Assembly: GCA_015061775.1 (NCBI GenBank)
Contig: SUVY01000007.1
Coordinates: 1-64,000, forward strand
Origin: Lentisphaerota bacterium
GTDB taxonomy: Bacteria; Verrucomicrobiota; Lentisphaeria; Victivallales; Victivallaceae
DNA length: 64,000 nt
Direction: 5' to 3'
In this document: positions 50,607 to 59,666 of the stretch, one piece after another
How positions within the stretch are numbered: position 1 is the first letter of the stretch
Layout: each line of letters starts with the position of its first letter
Notes under the pieces: generated by a model
What the model was told of the DNA's origin: nothing
What the model saw: only the letters and a program-made list of their open reading frames with translations
Database searches by the model: none
Position numbers and translations under genes: made by a program

Positions 50607-53600
50607 TTATCTGCTGTTTCCGTGAGCTTTGATTTTCCAGGGCTCATGGTTTATTCCGCAGAGCACTTTGACCATCTCACAGCGGAACTCATAGCTGGTT
50701 TCCGGAATTATCACCACGGCGGCGATTTCGGCAGTGATATCGCGCATTGAGTGCAGGGTGATACCGTCTCCGGCGGAGATTCTGGTGAAGCGCGGAGAGT
50801 GATAGGGATATTTGTTCTGATCTCTATCGAGAGCGGCATCCCATCTGAAGCGGCTCCATCCTTTACCGTACTGAGCTTTGTAGAAGTCGTTTCCGGCATG
50901 GATGCCCTGCATGACTCCGAACATTTTTCCATCGGCGAGTTTGATTCCGATGATCGGATTTCTTTCGCACATGGTGGGAATGCGGCTGAGGGTCCAGACG
51001 AGATAACTGCCTTCGGCAAAGGGTTTGAATCCGAAACGCGCCTGCTCTCCGCGTTTGCTCAGGGAAACGCAGTCCTGGACGCGCTCTTTTCCGGCAGGAG
51101 CGGTTTTTCCGCCCTTGAGCAGTTTGGCATCTCTGGCAAGGGACATCTGGACGCCTTGAGCGACGAGGACAGTCAGTTCTTTCTTTGCTCCGTTGTCGTC
51201 GATGACCACGTTGTCAAAGCGCGGCAATGAGCCGCTGTTTTCAGCGGTGATGGTGAGTTTTCCATCCTTGAGTACAGCGGTCACTCCGTTGGTTGAGATG
51301 ACTTTTGCCTCTTTACCGGCTCCGGCTATTTCGTGAGTCACGCTCTTGCCGGGCTCGACCACGGTGAGCTGACGCTCGTTACCGGGAAGGGTTCCGGCGT
51401 AGGGAGCATCTTTTATCTCTATGCTCTTGACATCGCTTCTGTATGCCACAACAATATCGGCGGGAGCATTGTTTCTGCTCTTGAAAAGCAGGGAGTTCTT
51501 TCCGCCCTTGAGCTGGCAGTTCTGGAGGCGGCTGTTGAACATCACTTCAGTCCAGGCATCAAATTTTGCGATCTTTGCGATCGGAGCTTTGACTTTGATA
51601 ATATATCCCTGGCGGGCTCTCACAGCGTAGGTTGCAACTCCGTTGGCATCGGTGATGAGTTTGCGGAACGTTTTTGCTCCATCAGTTGATATCTCGATAT
51701 CAGCAGTTTTTCCATCGAGCGTAACAGCCTTGTATCCTGCTGCCACGATCGGGTAGGGCAGATCGACCTGATAACAGAAATCTTTGGGTGTCACGCGGGA
51801 GAAGGTGAGCTTGTTGTCTGCGGGCTTTCCGCTGAAAGAGAGGTAGGCGTTCGAGTAGTGCGGGAACGGCCTTATGACCTTGTAGAGCTGCTCATTTGCG
51901 ACAACTTCGGCAGGAGCCTTGGATATGACGGACAACTCCTTGGGGTAGGGGAACTTGTCATGCGGATGCACGGCGTTGGGGTCGATGCAGCGTTTGTTCT
52001 GGATATCGTTGTAGGCTCCGTCATTGTAGAAGTAGAGACGCATTTTCTCTCCCGGACGCAGGTTGTAGGCGATGCGCTGCTGCATGACAGGAGTGTTTCT
52101 TGCATACCAGCGGGATACTCCCTGACGGGCAAACGCTCCTCCTGAGTTTTTGTAACGCTGGAAGGGACCGTTTTCGATATCAAGCTGTCTCAGGCTGGCA
52201 GCGGTCTCGTTGTCATGGGCAGGGAAAAATCTCTGGGCAGAGAGGTCATAAACGTGGTTTTTGCCATCGTAGAAGACCTGCTCAAAGGCGTGACCGTAGC
52301 CTCCGATCATCGTTGCGGGAAGCATTCCGGAGCAGGTGAACATATTGGCAGTCATGTTGTTCAACGGACCGCACTCAAATCCGCAGTAGTTGTTGAGCAT
52401 GGAAAGTGCCTGATAGTCGGCTCTGCGGGCAGCGTTTGAGTGGGGAATGAAACTGACCTGATTGGTCATGAAGTAATCACTTGCCTTCAACACCAGATTG
52501 AAGAGGATATTGGCGCGGTCTTTTTCGCTGACTTTATCCATTTTGAGACTGTCGGCGAGGTCTCCGAAGCTGCGGGTATCGAGTTCATCGTTGGCGATGA
52601 GCACGGGGTGTGACACTCCCTTGACTCCGGAGGGGCAGGCTATCTCGACATAGTCCATGTAGGTGTTGGCTGGAACGCTGACGACTTTGCTTTTTCCGTG
52701 TGAGGCACGGAACTTGATGACTCCTGATTTTCTCGCCGCCTTGAAGTCTTTTACCGAAGGCAGCACGGGGTAGTTGAGTGTATTGAGGACGATGTCCGGA
52801 TTTGAGTGGTCCTGCAGTTTGGCAGGATAATACTGGATGACCTTTTCTCCCAGTTTGAATTTGCGGGATGAGAGCGGAAGATATTTGTGGTTGACTGATG
52901 CGGAAATATTTCCCTGTCCCCACGCGCTCTTTCCGTCTATATTGTGGTCGAAGTTGAAGAGGGCTGCAGTCCTGCTGTCGCACTTGAACTCTTTTGCCGG
53001 AGTGAAATCTTTATCGTAACGTTTTCCCTCAGAGATACGGACAAGATCCATTTGGAAAGGTGCCAGCGGAGCCGCTTTGGTCTGGTCGAAGCTTTTGCGG
53101 TGCATTCCGAGGTTTCCGCCGAACTCTACCTGCTGGACAGAGAGACCGTTGGGTTTTTTATCGCTGAAAATATCGCGGGGCTTGTAGCTGTATTTGCTGT
53201 CGTTGAAAATCCTTTTTCCATTGATATAGCAGGAAAATCCATCTTTACCATATTGAAAAGCGAGATGGCTCCAGCTGTTGAGTTCCACCTTGCCGGGGAA
53301 AGTGAAGGTGCGGTTTTTGAGAGTTGCATCTTTGACCTGAACTTTCCATCTTCCTCTTGAGGGAAGGTAGGTGGCTGTGAACATTGCTCCGAAAGGAGAT
53401 TTGTAGTTTCTGCGGTCTTCTCTGTCGCGGTTCATCGCGGTAACGACGATGAGTTCACGTTTTTCCCCCTTGTTCCACGTCGGGCGGAACCAGAGTTCGA
53501 CAGTGGCATCATTCTGGGGCCAGCAGGTCTCATGCTGTCCGCGCAGCTGTTTGCCTTCTGCGTAAACCGAGTGGCTGTTCGGAGTATAGAAAAATATAGT

Positions 53601-54524
53601 TCTGCCGTCGAGATTGAATGCGGTATCTCCGTCTTTTCCGGAAATACCTTTGGCGAAAAAGTGTTTGTCGTAAGCCGGGAACGGCAGCTGAGCCGCCTGT
53701 CTTACTGCGAGCTTGCTCAGCTCCACTTCAGCGAGTGAGACGGAGTGGTCTTTGATTCTGATACCATAGTTGTCAAAGGCGTATTTCGGAGAGACCATCT
53801 CAAAAGCGAAGGCGATCTTTACCGCGTCTTTGTGGAAATATCCGGTTTCGATGTGATGAGTGACGACTCCCGGAGCGCGCATAAGGCTTATCCAGCGCGG
53901 ATCGGTGAGGCTTTCGGCGAGCAGTTTGCCATTTTTGTCATACTGTTCGACTTTGGTTCCGTTGCCCCAGGTGAGTTTTGAGAGTGACTTGACGGTGAAT
54001 TCAAGTTTAGCCGGAGTTCCTGCGTATCCGGCAGGAAGGGTGACAAAATATTTGACGGTGCTGGTACCGTGGGATTTGATTTTAAATGACACGCCGTTTG
54101 CAGTGACTTTTGCAGCGGTATTTTTGGGAACGCTCCACTTGGAGGTGCTTTTCAAAGCTCCGGCAAAGAGATTGTCAGTCGAGTTTGCACAGGATTTTTT
54201 GACTTTTGCGCTGCCGGCTCTTCCAATCAGACGGACAGTTCCGGCGGGGACTTTGAACCGGAGTGTTTCAACTCCTTTGACGTTTGAGTCGAGTATAGCG
54301 GTATCGAGCTTTGTTTCGCCTTTTTTGCTGACAGCGAAGACTTCGATAGCCTGATCTTTGCCGACTACGGCGAGTTTTTCGAGTTTGTTTCTGTCGAGGA
54401 CAGTCTCGTAAGATAACGTAGTGTCGAAGCGTGGATTCCACTCAAGCGGAATATCGTTTGCGGCGGCAAACAGCGTTCCGGCGGAAGCTGCTGCGATAAA
54501 GATAGATAAAAGTTTTTTTACCAT
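50607..54524 (-). CDS. Very large secreted LamG/transglutaminase-like protein
   Basis: 1305 residues with a signal peptide (KKLLSIFIAAASAGTLFAAA). Residues about 1-300 are several beta-sandwich-like stretches. A LamG domain lies about 330-490 (NDATVELWFRPTW, LNSWSHLAFQYGKDGFSCYI). Residues about 690-800 resemble a transglutaminase/papain-like core: C718 in FECGPLNNM, H745 in GGYGHAFEQVFYDG and D760 in VYDLS, in the order and spacing of the family. The C-terminal 450 residues look like more beta-sandwich modules. It probably acts outside the cell, cross-linking or cleaving a protein or glycan-linked peptide, or is an inactive scaffold. It is the last gene of a four-gene operon and has AAGGAG before ATG. 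Confidence 0.65.
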   Translation of the reverse strand: MVKKLLSIFIAAASAGTLFAAANDIPLEWNPRFDTTLSYETVLDRNKLEKLAVVGKDQAIEVFAVSKKGETKLDTAILDSNVKGVETLRFKVPAGTVRLIGRAGSAKVKKSCANSTDNLFAGALKSTSKWSVPKNTAAKVTANGVSFKIKSHGTSTVKYFVTLPAGYAGTPAKLEFTVKSLSKLTWGNGTKVEQYDKNGKLLAESLTDPRWISLMRAPGVVTHHIETGYFHKDAVKIAFAFEMVSPKYAFDNYGIRIKDHSVSLAEVELSKLAVRQAAQLPFPAYDKHFFAKGISGKDGDTAFNLDGRTIFFYTPNSHSVYAEGKQLRGQHETCWPQNDATVELWFRPTWNKGEKRELIVVTAMNRDREDRRNYKSPFGAMFTATYLPSRGRWKVQVKDATLKNRTFTFPGKVELNSWSHLAFQYGKDGFSCYINGKRIFNDSKYSYKPRDIFSDKKPNGLSVQQVEFGGNLGMHRKSFDQTKAAPLAPFQMDLVRISEGKRYDKDFTPAKEFKCDSRTAALFNFDHNIDGKSAWGQGNISASVNHKYLPLSSRKFKLGEKVIQYYPAKLQDHSNPDIVLNTLNYPVLPSVKDFKAARKSGVIKFRASHGKSKVVSVPANTYMDYVEIACPSGVKGVSHPVLIANDELDTRSFGDLADSLKMDKVSEKDRANILFNLVLKASDYFMTNQVSFIPHSNAARRADYQALSMLNNYCGFECGPLNNMTANMFTCSGMLPATMIGGYGHAFEQVFYDGKNHVYDLSAQRFFPAHDNETAASLRQLDIENGPFQRYKNSGGAFARQGVSRWYARNTPVMQQRIAYNLRPGEKMRLYFYNDGAYNDIQNKRCIDPNAVHPHDKFPYPKELSVISKAPAEVVANEQLYKVIRPFPHYSNAYLSFSGKPADNKLTFSRVTPKDFCYQVDLPYPIVAAGYKAVTLDGKTADIEISTDGAKTFRKLITDANGVATYAVRARQGYIIKVKAPIAKIAKFDAWTEVMFNSRLQNCQLKGGKNSLLFKSRNNAPADIVVAYRSDVKSIEIKDAPYAGTLPGNERQLTVVEPGKSVTHEIAGAGKEAKVISTNGVTAVLKDGKLTITAENSGSLPRFDNVVIDDNGAKKELTVLVAQGVQMSLARDAKLLKGGKTAPAGKERVQDCVSLSKRGEQARFGFKPFAEGSYLVWTLSRIPTMCERNPIIGIKLADGKMFGVMQGIHAGNDFYKAQYGKGWSRFRWDAALDRDQNKYPYHSPRFTRISAGDGITLHSMRDITAEIAAVVIIPETSYEFRCEMVKVLCGINHEPWKIKAHGNSR

Positions 54525-54547
54525 TTTTTTCTCCTTGTTATATCAAA

Positions 54548-55207
54548 TCAAAGTTGTTTTTCAAGCTGCCAAGAGAAAGTGTTTCCGATATGGTCGGTCG
54601 CGCTCAGGGTGTCTCCGGCAGAGAGCGAGCCGACACCGGGAGGCGTTCCTGTATAGATGAGGTCACCGCTCTTGAGTTCCCAGTATTTGGATATCTCCAT
54701 GATGAGTTCAGGGATCGGGAATATCATTTTTGCGGTGTTGCCCTGCTGACGGAGCGTTCCGTTGATGCTTCCGGAAAATTGCAGAGCGGCAAGATCATCT
54801 GCGGTTCCTGAGAATGCGGAAAAGTTTCCGATGGGCGCGCTGTCATCGAATCCCTTGCAGATATCCCACGGGAGAGCTTTGGAAAGCAGACGGTTTTGGG
54901 TCTCACGCAGGGTGAGATCATATCCAACTGCGAGGGCTCCAACGAAAGAGACAGCTTCTTCCGTTGACGCCGGAATTCCGTCTTTGCCGATAAGCACCAC
55001 AAGTTCAATCTCAAAGTGCGGAGTCTCTCCGCAGCGGGGAAAACGCACTGTTTTTCCCGCAGGAACAAGGGAGGTCGGAGGCTTGGAAAAAATCACCGGA
55101 CTTGCCGGCCGGTCGTTTCCCAGCTCTTCAATATGTTCCACATAGTTTCTGCCGATACAGAATATCCTGCGGCAGATATACTCATTCCGGTTCACAATGA
55201 ATTTCAT
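54548..55207 (-). CDS. Fumarylacetoacetate hydrolase family protein
   Basis: 219 residues, the size of the short FAH-domain enzymes. IFCIGRNYVEHIEELGN and VIFSKPPTSLVPAGKTVRFP open the domain. HFEIELVVLIGKDG supplies metal-binding Glu residues, and LIYTGTPPGVGSLSAGD closes the family signature. These are cytoplasmic divalent-metal enzymes that cleave C-C bonds or act as acylpyruvate hydrolases or oxaloacetate decarboxylases. The start overlaps the MBL gene stop as ATGA. The substrate is not indicated. Confidence 0.9.
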   Translation of the reverse strand: MKFIVNRNEYICRRIFCIGRNYVEHIEELGNDRPASPVIFSKPPTSLVPAGKTVRFPRCGETPHFEIELVVLIGKDGIPASTEEAVSFVGALAVGYDLTLRETQNRLLSKALPWDICKGFDDSAPIGNFSAFSGTADDLAALQFSGSINGTLRQQGNTAKMIFPIPELIMEISKYWELKSGDLIYTGTPPGVGSLSAGDTLSATDHIGNTFSWQLEKQL

Positions 55208-56010
55208 AATGGATCACTTTCGATAAGTTGTTTGAATTTTTCTTCAAAATTATTGAGCATACTTATCCACGACTGCGGATCGATAAATGCATCGGTTTCT
55301 CCGTTCAGAACTCTGTTTCCGCGTCCGATGGTGTCGTTCTGGGAGCAGTGGTTGCCGACGTTGATATGAACGGTTCTGGTTTTGCAGTAAGCGATAGATT
55401 TTATGTATGCCTCCCGCCAGTTTTCAGCTTCAAGATTGTACTTCTTTATATACGGAGTGCGGAGCGTATTCAAACCGAGTCCTCCCATCATGGCTGATGT
55501 GAGAGTTCCGGCGGGAGTTTGAGTTTCCCAGAAGAACGAGAATGTTCCAGGAGTATGTCCCGGAGTTGACACACATTCTATTTTGGTGTTTCCGAGCTCG
55601 AGGATATATCCGTCTTCCATGACGATGTCCGGAGTGAATGTCTGGAAATCCATTCCCAGGTCTTTAGCTGCGACGAGATCATTTTCTCCTGTTACCATTC
55701 CGCAGTCATCTTTGCCTACGATGGTTTTTGCTCCGGTCAATTCGGCGAGGGCGCGGGTCGCTCCCGAGTGGTCGATGTGACCGTGGGAGTGCAGGATATA
55801 TTTTATGTCATGCGGATCGAATCCGAGCTTGTATATGTTGTCGATAACTCCGTAAAGAGTCTCAAAGTATCCTGAGTCTATGAGGATAATACCGTCTCCG
55901 GTATCAATGATGTGGGTCGATGCCGGAACGGTTCCGACAAAGTAGATGTTACCGCACAACCTGAACGGAGTTGCAATATTTCCCCATTTGTGTTTTTTAG
56001 TTTCAGCCAT
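55204..56010 (-). CDS. MBL-fold metallohydrolase
   Basis: 268 residues from ATG at 56010, which has GAGG seven bases upstream; the ORF-track ATG at 56025 adds five residues and lacks a site. IKYILHSHGHIDHSGATRAL carries the HxHxDH metal site. CVSTPGHTPGTFSFFWE and VHINVGNHCSQNDT supply further metal ligands. Length and the THIIDTGDGIILIDSGYFE start fit the subclass that includes B3-like lactamases and general hydrolases. No signal peptide, so cytoplasmic. It lies in an operon between a lipid-modifying fusion and a FAH-family enzyme. Substrate unknown. Confidence 0.9.
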   Translation of the reverse strand: MAETKKHKWGNIATPFRLCGNIYFVGTVPASTHIIDTGDGIILIDSGYFETLYGVIDNIYKLGFDPHDIKYILHSHGHIDHSGATRALAELTGAKTIVGKDDCGMVTGENDLVAAKDLGMDFQTFTPDIVMEDGYILELGNTKIECVSTPGHTPGTFSFFWETQTPAGTLTSAMMGGLGLNTLRTPYIKKYNLEAENWREAYIKSIAYCKTRTVHINVGNHCSQNDTIGRGNRVLNGETDAFIDPQSWISMLNNFEEKFKQLIESDPL

Positions 56011-56040
56011 CGTATGCCTCTTCATTCGTGATTTTCAGTT

Positions 56041-59000
56041 TCAGTCATTATATTTTGCGGCTTCCTGATTGAGTGACGCAAGATCGAGTTTCCCGTTTCC
56101 GAGCAGCGGAAGCTGGGGAATATATATAAAGTTTTCCAGTTTGGGTATCCACAAGTTCGGAATCTGTTTCTCTCTCAATTTTTTTACTACCTGCTCAGGA
56201 GCAAGTTTTTCGCGGTTGCAGTAAAACACTATGAGTTTTTCACCCTTCACAGCGTCATTTGCTCCGCAAACGGCGAGCAGCCGGTCTTCAGGACAGAGGA
56301 TGTTGTTGATCTCTCTCTCAACGAGCTCATGAGGAACCATTTCGCCGGCGATCTTGCTGAAACGGGACAGACGTCCGGTGATGGTGATGAAGCCGCGGCG
56401 CGACATACGGGCGATATCTCCGGTGATATACCAGCCGTCACGGATGACTTCGTTGGTCTTTTCTGGCTCTCCGAGATAACCCTTCATAACGATCGCACCC
56501 TTGACGATGAGCAGACCGTCGGTGTTTTCCGGCATGAGTTCAAAGGTGGATGGATCGACAACTTTTGCACAAACACCGATGAGCGGCGGTCCGATGCTTC
56601 CGGGTTCGACGACGTGAGTACCCATCTCGTTAACTGAGGCGGCGAGGTTGATGGAGACCACGGGAGAAAGCTCCGTGCAGCCGTAAGCCTCGGTGATGAC
56701 AAGACCGGTCATGTTCCGGAATCTCTCTGCAACATCATCGCGGAGCTTTTCCGCTCCGGTAATGACTATGCGGATATTTTTGAAGTCCTCCGGAACACAT
56801 TTTCTCATATAGAGCTGGAGAAATCCCGGAGTTGCACTCAAGACTGTGAGATTTCCATACTTCATGGACTCTGCAACGCTTGCTGCATCAAGCGGGTTGG
56901 GGATAAGAACGGTTCTTGTTCCAGTAACGATCGGCATCCAGAAGCATACCGCCATTCCGAAGGAGTGGAACAGCGGAAGATTGCCGACGACACCGTCGTT
57001 CTTGCGGTAGCTTATTGAGTTGCTTATGGAGAGCACATCAGCAATTATATTGTGGTGGGTGAGCATGATTCCCTTGGGAATACCGGTCGAACCGCTGGAA
57101 AAAATCAGAGCTCCGACCCGGTTGACGTCGTTCCAGTTTTCCGGAGAGACCTGTTTCATCAGCTCATCGGCGGGGAATACCGTTGCAGCGATGAACCAGC
57201 AGAATTTGCTCCAGATGGTGCAGCAGTTCTTTTTTGCATCCTCGATAAAGATTATTTCAGCATCAGTTTCGAGATGTGTCTTCTCAAGAACTTTTCTTGA
57301 GGTGATGATACGTTTCAACTGAGCTTTTTCGATGGCTATTTTGAGCGATTGTATTCCGGCGGTGTAGTTCAGGATCGCCGGAGCCTTGTTCGCCATTTGT
57401 ACTCCGAGCATGGCGTTCGCAAAATCCAGGGAGTTCGGCAGCATGATTCCGACATATTCCGACTCGTTTTTCGGAGCTGTTCGGCGCAGATATCTGCTCA
57501 GAAGCAGCGACTTCATAAAGAGTCTGAAATTGCCCTGTTTTTTCCATTCCGGAGCGGTGCACTCTGAAAATATCCTGCTGAACGGATTTCTCTTTGCCTG
57601 ATAGCAGAAAAGCGTGTGCAATGGTTTTGCGGAAGCGTCCGGAATAAGTTCGGTATCAGCCCCGAGTTCCGCCATGATGATACGCATTTCATAAGCGTTT
57701 GTCTCTTTGGGAATGGGGTTTCCGATGGTCACGGAAGCCGGATGTCTCCGCAATCCCGGCAGGCGCAACTTGAATCTGCCATCCTGACTGCATGAAAAAA
57801 TGCTTCCCCAGGTCATGCCTATGCGCATCGGAATGACCGGAATATCCATATCCTCCGGAAGCCAGTTGCCGATACCGTTTCTGAAGCTCGACATGGTTCC
57901 GTTGCGGGTGATGTCGTCTTCAGGAAATACGCAGATGAGTTCTCCGCTTTTGAGCAGCTGCCGGGTGTTCTGGATGAGCTCTTTGTGTTTCTGCACCCGT
58001 TTGCTCGGAACTTCAAGAAATCCAATGGATTTATAGAGCGTGTGCAGGACAGGTACCCGGTAGTAGTGTTCATGCATCATAAAGCGGATCGGACGGCTGG
58101 TGCAAGCCGATATAAAGAGGATATCCACGAATGAAGCCCGGTTGGCGACCAGCAGGGCTGGACCGCTTTCAGGAAGGCGTTCTGCGTTGTAAATATTGAG
58201 CCGGTATATAGTGTCGAGCATGATTCTGAAGAGCATACGCAGCAGGAATTGCGGCATGAGAGTAAAGCTGACTATTGAGAGCGTCAGAGTGAGCAGCGCA
58301 ACGACGAGCGATACGGTGAAGATGCTGACGTTGAAGTAATACATGAGGAACGCAAGGACGATAGCCAGCAGGATACCTCCGGAAAATTGCAGATAGAACC
58401 AGCTGAAAAAGCGCGGAGCGAAATCCTGCTTGATAAAGTATGCCTGATAACATTGCAGCGGAACGAGTATGCTTCCTGAAGCAAATCCGAAGATAAAGAG
58501 CAGAATGACCAGAAAACTGCCTTCGGCGTAGCGGTCTCCGGCAAAAGGAAGCATTCCGACGGCGAGTGCAGAGAGGATCATGAAGACGATTCCGGTGGGC
58601 ACGATACCGATTTCAACGTTGCCTTTGGAGCGGCAGCCTGAGGAGATTATTCCGAGAACGCTTCCGATGATCGGAGTCGCCATGAGAAAGTATTGCAGGT
58701 AGAGATTATCGGTTACTGTGGTGAAGTGCAGTCCGAGATATTGTACTGCGATAGAGGATATGAGTATCAATGCGGCAAAGACGTAACACTCTCCGACGCC
58801 GGTCATGACAAGTTCGCGGTATCTCTGCAGCTTGACCATTCCTTTGGGAAGCTTTATTTTGAGCTCGAGCTTGAGTTCATCAACATCAGCCTGCGGAGCC
58901 GGAGTTGATTCGAGAAGAGAGGAAAATATCATTGCAGCAGCAGCCGGGATGATGGCAAGTCCGAGTGCGAGACTTCCGTCAAGATGGCATTGTACAGCTG

Positions 59001-59517
59001 CGATTCCGCTGATGGTGCCGAGGGTGATTCCGGAAAAAGTGGCACATTCAGTTGTCGCGCAGATGGTTGCAAGCCGCTTCAATTTTACTGTTTTTGAGGT
59101 GTAAACTTTTAGGGCAGGGCGGTATATGGACAAATTCAATCCCATCAGCACAGCGATCACAAAGAGTGGAATATAGCCTGTGATATCGACAAATCCAATT
59201 ATGACAGTTGCTGCCGTCGCAATGAATATCTCGATCAACCGGCTGTAAAACATCACATTGCGCGCCGAGAAACGTGCCAGAAATCCGCTCGATGCCGCGC
59301 TGCTGCACAGCCAGGGAATGGTATAGAAGGCGGACAGTACGAGCACGTTGAGTGCGTGCTGTTTGAATATCGGAGCGTTTCTGTACATCAGAAGCGCAAC
59401 TATAGTGCAGAAATATACCGGATTGAATGAACTGAAGAAGTTCATGCAGAATATATTGGCTGCACTCACATTATATTTGTTTTTCTCATGGTAGTGTGGC
59501 ATATACTCAAGTTCCAT
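56041..59517 (-). CDS. LplT-like MFS / PlsC-like acyltransferase / acyl-ACP synthetase fusion (Aas type)
   Basis: 1158 residues from ATG at 59517. The ORF-track TTG at 59541 lies upstream of the transcription start predicted from the promoter at 59545-59573. Residues about 20-420 are a twelve-helix MFS domain like lysophospholipid transporter LplT. Residues about 460-640 resemble PlsC, but motif I reads ANRASFVD, with Arg where the family has the catalytic His; motif III (VFPEDDITRNG) is present. Residues about 660-1150 are an AMP-binding acyl-CoA/ACP synthetase: LIFSSGSTGIPKGIMLTHHN, WYITGDIARM and the catalytic Lys in GNGKLDLAS. Fused versions remodel lysophospholipids in the inner membrane. 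The altered acyltransferase site is odd. Confidence 0.85.
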   Translation of the reverse strand: MELEYMPHYHEKNKYNVSAANIFCMNFFSSFNPVYFCTIVALLMYRNAPIFKQHALNVLVLSAFYTIPWLCSSAASSGFLARFSARNVMFYSRLIEIFIATAATVIIGFVDITGYIPLFVIAVLMGLNLSIYRPALKVYTSKTVKLKRLATICATTECATFSGITLGTISGIAAVQCHLDGSLALGLAIIPAAAAMIFSSLLESTPAPQADVDELKLELKIKLPKGMVKLQRYRELVMTGVGECYVFAALILISSIAVQYLGLHFTTVTDNLYLQYFLMATPIIGSVLGIISSGCRSKGNVEIGIVPTGIVFMILSALAVGMLPFAGDRYAEGSFLVILLFIFGFASGSILVPLQCYQAYFIKQDFAPRFFSWFYLQFSGGILLAIVLAFLMYYFNVSIFTVSLVVALLTLTLSIVSFTLMPQFLLRMLFRIMLDTIYRLNIYNAERLPESGPALLVANRASFVDILFISACTSRPIRFMMHEHYYRVPVLHTLYKSIGFLEVPSKRVQKHKELIQNTRQLLKSGELICVFPEDDITRNGTMSSFRNGIGNWLPEDMDIPVIPMRIGMTWGSIFSCSQDGRFKLRLPGLRRHPASVTIGNPIPKETNAYEMRIIMAELGADTELIPDASAKPLHTLFCYQAKRNPFSRIFSECTAPEWKKQGNFRLFMKSLLLSRYLRRTAPKNESEYVGIMLPNSLDFANAMLGVQMANKAPAILNYTAGIQSLKIAIEKAQLKRIITSRKVLEKTHLETDAEIIFIEDAKKNCCTIWSKFCWFIAATVFPADELMKQVSPENWNDVNRVGALIFSSGSTGIPKGIMLTHHNIIADVLSISNSISYRKNDGVVGNLPLFHSFGMAVCFWMPIVTGTRTVLIPNPLDAASVAESMKYGNLTVLSATPGFLQLYMRKCVPEDFKNIRIVITGAEKLRDDVAERFRNMTGLVITEAYGCTELSPVVSINLAASVNEMGTHVVEPGSIGPPLIGVCAKVVDPSTFELMPENTDGLLIVKGAIVMKGYLGEPEKTNEVIRDGWYITGDIARMSRRGFITITGRLSRFSKIAGEMVPHELVEREINNILCPEDRLLAVCGANDAVKGEKLIVFYCNREKLAPEQVVKKLREKQIPNLWIPKLENFIYIPQLPLLGNGKLDLASLNQEAAKYND

Positions 59518-59544
59518 CGTTATAAATAAAGATACAATCAATAT

Positions 59545-59573
59545 AATATAACATGGAAAACGGATATTTTCAA
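59545..59573 (-). promoter_or_regulatory. Promoter of MFS/acyltransferase/synthetase operon
   Basis: TTGAAA (59573-59568), 17-base spacer, TATATT (59550-59545) on the minus strand. Transcription would begin near 59538, leaving about 20 leader bases before the ATG at 59517. Confidence 0.6.
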
Positions 59574-59666
59574 CACATCACGAAGCAGACAGGAGCAAAG
59601 AACAGGTGTTTGCCGGGGTGGAAAAATGCTCCCGGCACGACCGCAATATTTTTGGGGAAACAGTTT

